A stretch of DNA of 64,000 nucleotides from Telopea speciosissima. Its lineage: Eukaryota > Streptophyta > Magnoliopsida > Proteales > Proteaceae. Each line of letters opens with the position of its first letter. The stretch's first letter is position 1. Below are positions 22,833-34,271 of this stretch, in pieces. Location of the stretch: the NCBI RefSeq assembly GCF_018873765.1, contig NC_057924.1, forward strand, positions 15,463,001 through 15,527,000. Direction: 5' to 3'. Made by a program: the position numbers and the translations under genes. The notes under the pieces are model-generated. The model ran no database searches. It saw nothing but the letters and a program-made list of their open reading frames with translations, and had not been told where the DNA came from.

Positions 22833-24477
22833 CATGGGGAAAAGAAGGGATGAAATTTTGCGTTATTAGGGAAACTAGAAAAGAAGTATTGCGCATAAGA
22901 GTTTGGGTAAATATAGGTTAGGCTTGGACGGACAGAAATTTCTTTCACTAACAACAAAAAACTCAATACCTAAGCTCTTAAATTGCAAAAAATAAAATAT
23001 AAAAAATAAATAAACACACATGCATTCTACAAAAACACACACACAAACACACAAAGTATAGAACTTAAATCACGGATGTTTGGTGGAGGGTGTGAGCAGC
23101 GATGTATGCATATCGCATACAATAAATTTCAGCCCAAAAATACTACATCGAATTATCAATTCAAGATGGCGAAAATCACAAGCACAGTTGTAGCAAAGCA
23201 TGATTAAAATGGTACCAATGCATGTATTACCAATTAATTACACTTTCCAAGTAATTATAATTTTTTTTTGGCATGTAACAACAAACACAACCTTAATCAT
23301 AAAATATAAATAGTCTATAATGCTAATTAATAATAATAATAATAAAATTAACCGCATAAGAGCATTGCAGACTAGCTTTAGTGGAATCATAAACTTTTGC
23401 ATGCATCATCACCAAAACTGACATATTAATCGAGAAACCATTTTGACACATTCTCCTTGGACCTAGATCTAGCATGCAAAGCACGTCCTCTAATTGCAAA
23501 CATCGATGCAATATCAATGCAGATCTAGAAATGTAGGAACATTATATATTCATACTGGATATAGATATAACTTTAAAGAAATGGAAGATAACTAAAAGAT
23601 TTTAAAGGAGAAAAAAATCAATCTATCACACCCATAAATGAGAGTTACAATCTATTATTTCTCAATATTCATGCAACATGCAACCTTGGAAATTTCAACA
23701 CACAACTAAAGGAAGGTAATTACTTTGGAAGTAGCCTTTCTACATTAAAAGGTCTACATTAAAAGAAAATCAATCTTTAAAAAGTTAAGGTGATTAGAAC
23801 AAGAGAAATATATCCAGAAGCAATATTTGGAAAATAGGCTTCTTCAAGATCACATGTACTCTCGTTGCAAATTGGTGACTGGATCTCAGAAGTTTACAAA
23901 CTCCCTAGATAGAGCTGGAGCGGACCCTGCTAAAAACAACTAGACGAAAGGATTCACACCAGTTATCTTTAGAAGGGGCACCAATACAATCTAAGTCGAC
24001 ACTACCAAGAACGATGAGGTAAAGGAGAAGAAACGTACTTATTTATAAAGAAGCTTTGTGATACACTTGGCATCGTGCATGTAGAGTTGTCAGTCTCCTT
24101 GAATGTCACGAGACTCACGTTCATAAAAATGGCAAATATGATTAAATACCATTTAGCAAATGTCATTGCATGCGTAAATTGAGCTGTCCTAAAACTGATC
24201 CAATGACTAAATTGGACGGGATGGTTCCAGGATGGGCATCCCAACAGGTCTAGAATTGAAAGATTAATAAAGAACGGTCTTAAACTGGAACTGCTAGGAC
24301 CCATTTAAGACGCATATTTACTTATTTAGGATTTTTTTAGGTACACTTATTTAGGGTTAATTAATACTTAATAGTTATAACTTATCTACAAGTTAGGTCA
24401 TAATTACAAAAAAGAAAAGAAGAGTTATGTGTCAAAGAAACACCTATATTTGAGTAATCTAAATGTTTGAGACAATG

Positions 24478-25280
24478 TGATGAGTCAGGAAATCGCCGTC
24501 CACTCAGAGAATGACACATGGAAGGACCGAGGCCGAACCCGTGTGCCGAGCCGAGCCAAATGGTGCATTGCCAAGCCGGACGCCAATGGGAAGGGCGATC
24601 ACCTTGATCGCCAACGGGAAGGGTGATCACCTTGATTGTCAATGCAGCCGAACGCCGTGTCCGAGCACTATGTTCACTGAGCAGTCACACGAGCCCGCTA
24701 CGATTGGCCACATATGTGATCATCGCCGATGGCAAACACTAAGCCGAGGTGGTCGAGCCGGGCGTTATGTGTACAGAGCCATTCACTCGTCGCTCGTGCC
24801 GGGCAAGGAGCCGAGTATCAAGGGCATGACCGCCCGAGGCCGAGGCATCTCTAGAAGCAGTAACGACGACTCGCCCCGAATCACGGGGCCAGGTCAGCAC
24901 ATCTCGAGAATCACGGGAAACGAATCGGGCCACTATCCCAGGACGGAATCAAGTTACACTCCAATAAGGACTCTTACCTCATTAAGAGTCCGACTCCGAG
25001 AATCACTCTCCACTCCGCTCCGCGTGGAAGAACCCAACCAAAAATGGACTCTTACCATACAAGGACTCATCCAGCCGCCTCACCTCATCCTATAAATACT
25101 TAGGTACAGAGCTCAAACGCCCATCTCACTTTTGATTAAGTCGATACGCTGTTGCACTGGAGACCTGACTTAAGCATCGGAGAGTCCTTGGCCGGAGCCA
25201 CACCTGCTCTCTTGTGCTCACTCGATTTTTGTAGGCTCGTCTGTAGGCGAACCGGGCGATGGAGGTTTTCACACGCAACA
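24478..25280 (+). mobile_element. Solo LTR, 803 bp
   Basis: It begins TGATGAGTCAGG and ends CACACGCAACA (TG...CA). Flanking 5-bp repeats are CAATG (24473-24477) and CTATG (25281-25285), one mismatch; the uninterrupted R1 copy a reads 'gagactatgaggaccc', confirming CTATG as the original target. A TATAAATA box is at 25091-25098. The base composition is clearly GC-richer than the surrounding R1. No internal domain remains, so LTR-LTR recombination is likely. Confidence 0.87.
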
Positions 25281-25766
25281 CTATGAAGGCCCAAAACTGT
25301 TAAGGAGTTGGACCCAAACCTAAAACCAGAACCAGGTTATGTCGTAATTTCAAAGGAACACTTATATTTGAGACTTTAAGTGCCCAAAACTAGATAAGTT
25401 CATTATTAAAATGAAACTGGATCCCAGTTTTGGGACTGTTTAGTATATAAGCAATTTTGGAATGGGCCCCTTTAACCGGATGTCCGGAACCAGTAAGGAA
25501 TCTTCCTGATTACCTAGAACCATCCCATTTTACACCCTTATGGATGCATGCATATGATGTATGAAAGACAGTTTTTTAGACAATTTTTTGATGCATGTGC
25601 TCTTCCATTGAAGCATTGGATGGAAATTGCCCTCACTTTTCTTTTTTAATCGCAAAAAAAAAAAAAAAAAGAGGCAAGGACCGAGATTCTACGGAGGTTT
25701 TTATGGCAATAATACTAAAGCTTCATATTTAGTAGCGGTAAAATAATACCACCATGAAATATTCAA

Positions 25767-26029
25767 GGGTTCATCTTGTTGTCACCAAGTAGGTGAACTA
25801 AGAAATTGCAACCTTACTTTTTTTTGCCTTGTCTTATTATCAAAAGTAATTTAAGAGTATAAAAGCATTTTCGAAATAATTTTAGAGCAACTTATTTTCA
25901 ATAGTTGCCATTGTTCATGTCAAATGACATGATTTTCCCTCATGGAAAAAAATATGTTATACCAAAAGGGTAAAAAATGTATAATTATAATATTAATCTA
26001 ACCAACCTTAGTGACAACAAGATTTATCC
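25767..26029. mobile_element. Mutator-type MITE in R1 copy b
   Basis: The 23-base imperfect inverted ends share TCTTGTTGTCAC. Nine-base duplications AATATTCAA are at 25758-25766 and 26030-26038. The same element sits at the same place in R1 copy c (33821-34097), so insertion predates that duplication. Confidence 0.87.
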
Positions 26030-26357
26030 AATATTCAATTTGTTAAAAATATAATTGTAGATATAAAATTCCCTTCTAAAGGAAGGGTTTAGCAACGGTA
26101 ACATATTCAGTGGCAGTTTTATGTTACAACTACAAGTGAATCTTTAGGCGGTTTATTATTACTACCACTAATATTTTTCTATAATTCCAAAAATCTACAC
26201 ATTTTCTTACCCAAAAAAAAATCTACACATTTAGCGAAACATGGTAGAATGGACCCTTCAATTATGCCTTTCAATAAAAGACGAAGAACAGATAGAGAGC
26301 TGTAGTCGTGGATGGGAACTATATCCACGCAAGTGGGTACTGGGGCTCCAGTATCTT

Positions 26358-26534
26358 GGAAAAATATCACCTCAATTTGTCTGTCCGCCAATTTTCTCAA
26401 TTCCCTCTAATAGAGTGAGGTGGACCCCACTCCGGGCAATGAGTTTGGGCAGGGGGTAGAGTGGTCATTTCCACCTCTTATTAGATGGAATTGAGAAAAT
26501 TGAGGGGCAGGCAAATTGAGGGGATAAAGATCCC
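26358..26534. mobile_element. MITE related to the one at 15815-15990
   Basis: Long inverted arms: the left contains 'caattttctcaattccctct' and the right its near complement, ending 'ggggataaagatccc', the same end as the 15815-15990 MITE. Flanking 9-mers (CAGTATCTT, TTCATCGTT) do not match, so the duplication has decayed or the edges are misjudged. Confidence 0.7.
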
Positions 26535-26570
26535 TTCATCGTTAACGATGGTCTTATGCTCTCCTCTATG

Positions 26571-27164
26571 TAGGGATGTAAATGGATCAGATTTAGCTCG
26601 GATATGGATTGGATGTGATCAGATCCGGATATGTCCTAGCCAAATACATAACCTCTAAACGGATTCAGATGGATTTGGATACGGATCGAATGTGGATTTT
26701 CGACCATCTGTTGCCTTGTTTAATCTAGACCTTCCTCCCCCTAGTGGATACAGTTCACCCTCAATCCATATCTCTTAGATCATGATTCTTTTTTCCTCAT
26801 ATTCTGGAACCGCTAACTGCTTTCAGTGTCCCTTATATTAAACATTATCAGTGGACCGTTATGCCTTTTGAATTATGCATTGCTCCACAAATCTTTCAGA
26901 GATGGATAGATTTCATTTTTGGTGATCTTCCCTTTTGTGTTGCATACATTGATGACTATTGAATCTTCAAAAACCCTCAAGATCATTATTTACTTATTTT
27001 TTTTTATTATTATTAAGTATTTGGGTTTTTTTTTTTTTTTGGGTGGAGTTTTATCAGAGTATTCGGAATTTTTTTTCCGGATATCTCTAAACGAATACGG
27101 ATATCCCTAAACGGATACGAATACAGATCGGATTCGGATTTTCAGATATCCATTTACATCCCTA
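26571..27164. mobile_element. hAT-type element, 594 bp, containing a Ty3/gypsy RT fragment
   Basis: Perfect 17-base inverted ends: TAGGGATGTAAATGGAT and its complement. Eight-base flanks CCTCTATG (26563-26570) and CCGCTATG (27165-27172) differ at one base. The arms consist of 'cggatatccctaaacggata' type repeats. The centre is foreign retrotransposon sequence. No hAT transposase is present. Confidence 0.85.
26806..26996 (+). pseudogene. Ty3/gypsy reverse-transcriptase fragment inside the hAT element
   Basis: In one frame it reads WTVMPFELCIAPQIFQRW and then FCVAYIDDY before a TGA, followed by IFKNPQDHY. This is the RT core 'MPFGL-NAP-TFQ' and the catalytic xxDD loop of Ty3/gypsy RT. It covers only about 60 residues, with an in-frame stop right after the catalytic aspartates. 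Confidence 0.85.
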
Positions 27165-27299
27165 CCGCTATGTCCTTCATTTCCTTTGATTGCCCTGAAA
27201 AGGACCCATAGATTGTGCCCTTATGGTTTACGAGATTTTTTTATAGATTAAAAGTCATTTATTGCTCAGAGCATGATGAACTCATAGTGTCCTTGTTGC

Positions 27300-27900
27300 A
27301 GAGATGGACAAGTTATGGAGCGGATATAGGTCAAACTGTCACACACTTTAATGACATAACCAAATTGATGACCCTTAGAATATAGACGCAAGGGCACTCT
27401 AGGAAATATGGTGAGAGATATTGGATATCCTTAACAATGGATAAGACTTCTATTGGAGGGTAAGGGTTCTGCCAATGAAGGAGAGATATCAGCTCCTCGC
27501 TGTCAGACTCCACAATAAGCCTTTCATAACTTTCAGCTAATGCATGCTTGGATCAGTCTAGATCTGATGGCTGACGCTTCCAATGAAGAATGGAGGAAAA
27601 TACTAGTAGGAGGAGCATTCCAACTTGGAGGAGGTTGGAGATATGGAGTAGAGCCCTGGAAGAGATTTCAAGGATTTGAAGAGTCAGACCAAAATTCTTC
27701 TAAGGCATGAGTGGCCATATCATATGTATTCAAATGGGAAAGGGCTGCCCAACCATTCAGTAAGTTATTCCGAGCTCTCCATACATATAAGCGAAAGGCG
27801 AGAACCGTTTCTTTGAAGGAAGTGTGGTTGGCTGGTTTAATTGGTTTTGGTTCCCTTTGGATGGAACGGAACAACAAAAGGTTTGATGGAGTGAGGTGTG
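27300..27900 (-). pseudogene. LINE 3'-region fragment (linker and RNase H)
   Basis: Minus-strand frames read 'VWRARNNLLNG' with 'ATHALEEFW', the linker between zf-RVT and RNase H of plant L1 elements, then 'YERLIVESDSEELISLLH', a typical RNase H strand-helix with the catalytic Asp. Stops and a deletion separate the two pieces. Confidence 0.65.
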
Positions 27901-27904
27901 TTAG

Positions 27905-28565
27905 AATAAGGATTCTAGGCAGTCGGTATAAAACTTGACAGAATCAATATATCTATATATATGTATATCCAAATATATATATAGCCAAATGAAATATCAA
28001 AGTAAAACAACAAAATGAAATAAATTACAATACCACGATGAGTATCTTGTTGTATCTCCATAACAGTAAGCAGCAATACAAGTGGAGTCGTACAAAGTGT
28101 ACTTTCCTTAAGGTATTTGAATGCCCTAAATTGTGCAGAACCGGGTGACCTTTGCATTCTCACCTCCAAAGTAAAACCACTTCAATCACGAATGGCAGCA
28201 CCCCAAGAGTGATTACGATACAGAGTATCCGAAGGTAGTACTCAATACGTAGTTCAGAACAGAAATAGAAGAGAAGAACAAAACAGAGTACAAAAAACAC
28301 TGTTTAAACAAAGAGAGCAGAGAGCATAAACCACTTGCACTGTTGTGTGTTGTGAAGCCCAAAGGAGTTCTATATTTATAGGCCCACAAGTGCCTGTACG
28401 CATAGATGTGTCTCTATATACAACTATACATGTACAAGTATGTATAGTATGACCCCTCATATAGGACCCTTACGAATAGGTACATGTATATACCAAGTTC
28501 CTACGTATGATGCCTATACGGATAAAGGTGAATGTATGTGGGTGAATGTATTTTACCAAAAAGAA
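27905..28565. other. AT-rich spacer
   Basis: Contains TA-rich simple sequence around 27940-27985. No gene was recognised. The end of repeat T ('aataataattatgtgga', 28605-28622) follows. Confidence 0.4.
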
Positions 28566-28617
28566 TACATCATATGAAGTCAGTGAACCCGACCCAATTA
28601 TAAATACAAGTACAATA

Positions 28618-28995
28618 ATAATTATGTGGACACTGTCACCGAAGTCAGTGAAGAGAAAACTATAAGCACCCATAGCCTTCTTGTTGTACTCCTTGTCTTA
28701 CAGTTACAGTGGTGTCCTTGAACAATGAGGGTTCTTCCACCCCCGCTGGTGGTGGTGGTGGTTTAGCAGTAGAAGGCGTATCAATGGCGATAGCAATGCT
28801 GAGAGAAGCAGTAGTTCTAAAGAAAAAAGAAGCAGTACCAGCAGCATCCGACGACGAGCAGGGGTAGCAGCAAAATTTTTTCTGGTCAGACCAGCATCAC
28901 CCCAGATGTGTCCATTTAGTTCAGTCTTTTTTTTTTTTTTGGTCTTCTATAGCCAGACTAAAAACCTCTTTTCCCTATCGGCCTAAGAACCCTAA
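28618..28995 (-). pseudogene. LEC2-like pseudogene copy B (exon 6 and intron 5 pieces)
   Basis: Plus-strand text 'cttgttgtactccttgtctt', 'caatgagggttcttccaccc' and the GGT repeat match the antisense of exon 6 of the intact gene (16110-16250). 'tggtcttctatagccag' and 'aacctcttttccctat' match intron 5 near 17825-17865. Between them most of exon 6 and intron 5 is deleted or scrambled. Its downstream end is cut by repeat T at exactly the same base as in copy C. Confidence 0.85.
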
Positions 28996-29153
28996 ATTAA
29001 CATATCTGATCTCTTTCATGCTTTTTGAATCTAAAGCAACCCAGTAAATTAAGACACTAATCAATAATATCTATATAAGGGACCAAAACATTAAACATTA
29101 AATCCACCAGTACATCATTAATAACAAGGGATTAATATGAGGAAAATTCCAAT

Positions 29154-30664
29154 CTAAGATTGTTGTCCTTTCATGACTCGCAAACACTTTTCCATTTGGG
29201 CTTGGAGCATTTCATATTTATCCTTCAATTCATTTATCTCTGCTCTATGTTCATTGATAGTTTCCTGCAACATCATAAAATGAGTCCGCAGCTGTGCATT
29301 CTCTCGGGAATATGAAGCAGCGCGTTTTGCTGCTGTCCCATGAATCTGTTTCGGAGTTAATCCAACTCCATACATGCGTACTCTTCCATGAGTATCTTCA
29401 CCTATAGTTTCCCTGAAGATTTTATCTTGCATGTCACTGTCATCACGCATTTGAACAGGTAATTTACTAAGCTTTTCATCCATTTTAGCCTGCATTGGAC
29501 AATTAATACACAAATGAGTTACATAAAAATTAATCATTAATTAGTAGTTGTTTTATGAGATTATTAATTATACTTACAATCTTCTTCTCTACAATGGGGT
29601 ACGCAGAAGATCCATCTTTCTTTGTAAAGGTCGTCTTGAATAGCTCCATACGAGAGGGAGGCAATCCATCTGGGTGCTCCTTACGCTAAACAAAAACAAT
29701 AAAATATTGGTATTATGAAGTATGAATAACGAGTTCGATATTAGAGTGGGGTGAACGTCCATAAACAACATTTATAAATTAAAAATGATATTACCTTCCT
29801 CTCTCGAATCACAGCGAAAGGAGTCTTTCCTGTGGTATGCGAATATTCCCGGTTGGAACTATGTCTAGAATTACGCTCCGATATTATCTATCATTGTTCA
29901 AAGACAGACAATTAGAAGAGAAATATAATGTGAACCGACTTACATAATCCATTGTTTTAATTCACACATGGCACACATGACCTCTGCTGTGCCGCCGGAT
30001 ATTTTAATTCAACTTATATGTGCCTGCATATACCTGACTACTATCCTGACTCCATGTCTCGAGGAGTATGTTCCATTGTTCTAGTGGAACACGAGCATCT
30101 AGATGAGCCAGCCTCTCCTCATGTGTCGAGTACTTATTAAACACATTTGACTTTATTAAGTGCTTAAAGTCCCTCCATCTTTTACTCAATTTCTTTTCAA
30201 CCCATTTCCTTTTATCTTCTGGGATATTAAATTTTTCCTGCAAATTAAACAAGACAAGATAGAGTTATGCAAACCAAGTAACAAACATAAAGAGAAAAAA
30301 AAAATGCTATTTATTTTTTATATATATATTACATATATCTTGTTCACAGCATCATCTTTGTTTTGTTGGGGAATTTTCCTCCAATCTAAGTATGATAGGG
30401 GTAACAAGTTTGCATCTCGAGCTTTAACCCCTATCCAACTCAAAAGCTGTGTTGTTTCGTCATTGCAGGGTTGGCCATTATCATCAAACTCTATAGTAAT
30501 TTTTGCATCTCGAGCCTGTTTTTTGGAATTTCTACTACCTGTAACATTCAATATTTGTTAAATATACATATTTACGATTCAGTTAATCCTTCCACATAAA
30601 TATGAGTAAAGATGTTTGTCCTTTTACTTGAATATTTGGAGTTTGAGGAAACATCAAAGCTCAT
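29154..30664 (-). CDS. Transposase_24 (Ptta/En-Spm-type) protein gene, at least six exons, 327 aa, intact
   Basis: Exons (minus strand): 30628-30664, 30333-30538, 30034-30237, 29795-29887, 29578-29685 and 29154-29489. Each intron has GT/AG ends, phases fit, and the spliced frame is open to a TGA... or equivalent stop at 29154-29156. Recognisable parts are a conserved N-terminal block (LSWIGVKARDANLLPLSYLD), WVEKKLSKRWRDFKHLIKS, 'SRHSSNREYSHTTGKTPFAV', RKEHPDGLPPSRMELFKTTF and a C-terminal coiled-coil-like tail (ENAQLRTHFMMLQETINEH). This matches the plant Transposase_24 family found in Ptta/En-Spm DNA elements and in many domesticated plant genes. No CACTA termini were found nearby. The first ATG follows an AG acceptor-like site, so an upstream exon may exist. 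It may be a transposon accessory gene or a host gene. Confidence 0.75.
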
Positions 30665-31695
30665 TGCTGATCGACACCTGTTTAACAATAAACAAGTGCT
30701 GTTAGTGCAATCACAGTACATGAATGGTTTTGCAACTGGGAATTGCATTATTATCATCCCCACCCTAACTCTGTGAGCTACTTTGCTTATATTGTTGTCA
30801 TGGATGAAAAGTAAGAGAATCCCATATAATAAAGAAAATTTATCCCTTTAAAATTCCTGACCAAATAAAAATAGTTACCAACTTGAGTTCATCAATGTGA
30901 ATGTATAGGAGAAACAAGGACCATTATATAGGAGTCATAATTTCCATATATACCATCCACAGTTGCATTCTCTCAAATATAGAGAGCAACTAGAATCTAT
31001 AACAAGAAGTATACATAAATTAAGAGTGCAAAAATACTAAAAATATTTCTCATTTCCAAATTCCTATACAGATATCAAAAGTTCCTATGTTATCAAAACT
31101 AACAGCTAGTCCCAAAATCATTTTCTTGAAACAAAACTTAAATAAATCTAACCTAATATGTATTTTAAATTTCAATCGATTTAGGAAAATCAATAAAAAC
31201 CCAAAACCATGATAATGTAAACTACATTAAGAGAAAAGATAGTCACTTATCATCACATCTTGATTGTTACCCTAATACCCCACAAAGGTATAAATTTCTA
31301 TTCAATAAACTAGTCTAACTACTGATTTATTGGTATTTGTTGATCAAAACAGCTCCCCATTTCATTCATCATACTCCAATTCTAGGGACAGCATTCACTT
31401 ACCATAATCCCAGAATATTGTACCAAATAAATCAGCATAAGTGACCAAGTTGCATTTTGGAGGTTCACCAATATAAGCAGCAAATACAAGGCATTAGAAT
31501 TGATCCAAAAATAGACTGAAATCAAAGGGTTTAATACTAAAGAATGAAAGAAAAACATTACAAGGACTGGCAAGGCTAGAACAACAAACAAAAAAATCGC
31601 CAATTCAAACCCCCAACTATGACATAGCCATCAATAGGGGATCAAACCGCAGAGAAGAAGAAGAAATCAAAAAGTAGCCCGAGAGGACACTAGGG
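30665..31695. other. Upstream region of the transposase-like gene
   Basis: AT-rich, stop-dense on both strands; it may contain upstream exons or promoter of the preceding gene, but I could not identify any. Confidence 0.4.
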
Positions 31696-32309
31696 CCAAG
31701 AGAAATATACCTAGAACAAGAGAAATATACCTAGAAGCAATATATGGAAACTAAGCTTCTTCAAGATCGACTCTCTCCACAAACCGGTGATTGTAGATGT
31801 CGGATGTTTACAAACTCCCTTGGTGGAGATGGAGCAGACTCTGCTAAAAAAAACTCGACAGAAGGGACTCAGACCGGTTGCCTTTAGAAAGGGCACCAAT
31901 ACAATCTAAGTCGACACTACCAAGAACGATGAGGGAAAGGAGAAGAAACGCACTTATTAGTAATGAGGTTTGTGATACACTTGTCATCATGCATGCAGAG
32001 TTGTCAGTCTCCTTGAATGTCACAAGAGTCGTGGTAATAGAGATGGCTAAATATGGTTAATGTCCATTTTAGCAAATGTCATTGCATGCGTAAATTGAGC
32101 TATCCCGGAATCGATCCGTTAAAACCTAAAACTGATCCAATGACTAAATAGGACGGGATGGTTTTAGGATGAGCATCCTAACGGGTCTAGAATTGAAAGA
32201 CCAATAAAGAACGGGCTGAAACTAGAACTACTTGGACCCATTTAAGACGTGTATTTACTTATTTAGGTTTTTATTAGGTACACTTATTTAGGGTTAATAG
32301 TTATAAACT

Positions 32310-33260
32310 TCTTTTTTTTTTTTCGCTAAAGGTAATTTGTATTAAAAGAACGAGAAAAAGAATACAAACTAAAATAGATAAAAAAAAAAAAAACCTCCTG
32401 ATAGAGAAGCACAGGAGGCTATGTTAGCCCCTCCCACCTACGACCAAGCCCGCAACAGGGAGACCTAACAACAAACATTACAATAAAAGGAAACAATCAA
32501 GCACGGAATCTCAATCGGCCTTATGCATCATAGATGATCGATCTGGGAAAAACAACCATGGTATAAGAAGCTTCATATTTGGCAGCGGACTTGGCAAGAA
32601 AATCTTCTATAGGGTTAGCTTCCCGGTAACAATGCGAAATGCGACACTCAATAGAACAAAGTAAGCTATGCAAAGAGAACCATTCCTACCGCACAAACCA
32701 AGATACTAAACCTTTGGATAGAAGGATGAACACTGCATTAGAGTGACACTCAATCCAAACTTCTGAGAAGTTTAGGGCTTTAGCCCAAGAAAGCCCCTGG
32801 ATCACTGCTACAAATTTTGCCTCAAAAATTATTTTTAACTCCCAAGAATGACCTGTAGGGAAAATCACATTAGCTTGAGAGTCACAAAATACACCACTTG
32901 CGCTTGATTTGCCTGGATTACCCAATTAAGGAACAGCCGTCCACGTTCAGCTTGACCCAAGAATCGGGGGAAGGGCACCAAAGAACTTCCAAGAAAGCAT
33001 TTGGCTTCTTAGGGATCATCGGAATCCTAAACAGTCTGGCACAAAACAGGTCCCTAACTGAAGCAACAAAGTTCTTGAACTTTGAAGATATGAATGAGAC
33101 TTCAGTCACTAAAAGTCTGCAAACCAAATTTAGATTTCTAGACTTCCCCTGGAAACATTTAAGGTTTCTTTCCGACCAGGTCAAGTGAGGTGTCAAAGTA
33201 ATGCCAAAAAGCCACAAATCCTTTAGGTCTGCTACCCTTGTCTTTCGGAAAGAACATCCA
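32310..33260 (-). mobile_element. 5'-truncated L1-type LINE, minus strand, with target duplication
   Basis: A T-run at about 32310-32323 is the poly(A) tail on the minus strand. Minus-strand frames give the RNase H domain: SPDSWVKLNVDGCSL (first catalytic Asp), then after a frameshift NPGKSSASGVFCDSQ, 'FEAKFVAVIQGLSWAKAL' (Glu) and WIECHSNAVF. Flanking repeats TTAATAGTTATAAACT (32294-32309) and TTAATAGTTATAACT (33261-33275) differ by one inserted A and mark the insertion into R1c. Only the 3' kilobase was inserted. Confidence 0.88.
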
Positions 33261-33820
33261 TTAATAGTTATAACTCATATAAGAGTGATGTCATAATTCC
33301 AAAAAAAAAAAAAGTTTTGTCAAAGAAACACCTATATTTGAGGTCCCTCAAAATTATTAAGGAACTGGATCCAAACCTAGAACAAGAACCAAGTTATGTC
33401 ATAATTACAAAGGAACACTTATATTTGAGTGTTTGAAACTTTAAGTGCCCTAAACTTGATCGGCTCATTATTAAAACGAAACTAGATCCTAGTTTTGGGA
33501 CCATATCGTATATGGGACAATTTTGGAATTGGCACCTTCGATCGAAACTAGTAAGGAATCTTCCCGATTACCTAGAACCATCCCATTTACACCCTTTTTA
33601 TATGAGGTGCACCCTAATTGACGTATGCATATGGTGTATAAAAGATAGTGTTTTGATTTGTTCTTACATTGAAGCATTGGATGGCGATTGCCCTCACTTT
33701 TCTTTTTAATTGCTACAAGAAAAATGGGCAAGGCTCAAGATTTTACAAAGGTTTTAACGGCGGTAATACTAAAGCTTCATATTTAGTAGAGATAAAATAA
33801 TTCCACCGTGAAATATTCAA

Positions 33821-34097
33821 GGGTGCATGTTGTTGTCACCAAGTAGGTGAACTAAGAAATTGTAACCTTACATTTTTAACCCTTGTCTTATTATCAAAAG
33901 TTATTTAAGTCAAAGGTAAAAAGGCATTTTTAAAATTAGTTGAAAGTGACTTATCATTACGTCATTTTATATTTATCGTTGTCCATGTGAAATGACATGA
34001 TTTACCCTTATACAAAAAAGAACTATGTTACTAAAAGGGTAAAAAAGGAAGATTACAATCTTATTTTAACCAACCTTGGTGACAATAAAATTTACCC
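33821..34097. mobile_element. Mutator-type MITE in R1 copy c
   Basis: Same element, ends and AATATTCAA duplication (33812-33820 and 34098-34106) as at 25767-26029. Confidence 0.85.
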
Positions 34098-34271
34098 AAT
34101 ATTCAACATGTTAAAAATATAGTTGTGGTTCAAATATTCTGCTTCTAAAGAGAGAGTTTTAGCAATAGTAAAAGCGTATTGAATTCAACACGTACATGTA
34201 GGATGTTAATTTCTTGATCATTGGACATGCTAGTGAACTATATATGTAGAACATGCTGGTTGATAGACCCT

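Larger units (their letters stand above)
23350..26160 (+). repeat. Dispersed repeat family R1, copy b (longest)
   Basis: This is the most complete R1 copy: it starts 'ccgcataagagcattgcag' and runs through 'gtggaatcataaacttttgc', 'cattctccttggacc', the landmarks listed for copy a, then 'tagtaaggaatcttcc.gatt' and 'tagtagcggtaaaataa'. It is split by a solo LTR (24478-25280) and carries a MULE MITE (25767-26029). No coding sequence was seen; family class is unknown. Confidence 0.75.
31700..34190 (+). repeat. Dispersed repeat family R1, copy c
   Basis: Collinear with copy b from 'agaagcaatat.tggaaa' onward. It is interrupted by a LINE (32310-33260) and carries the shared MULE MITE (33821-34097). 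A short direct repeat 'aacaagagaaatatacctag' lies at its start (31700-31735). Confidence 0.75.

Noticed and set aside
24511-25095. Long open frame of 194 codons
   Set aside because: It lies wholly within a GC-rich solo LTR, where stop codons are rare by composition; no domain.
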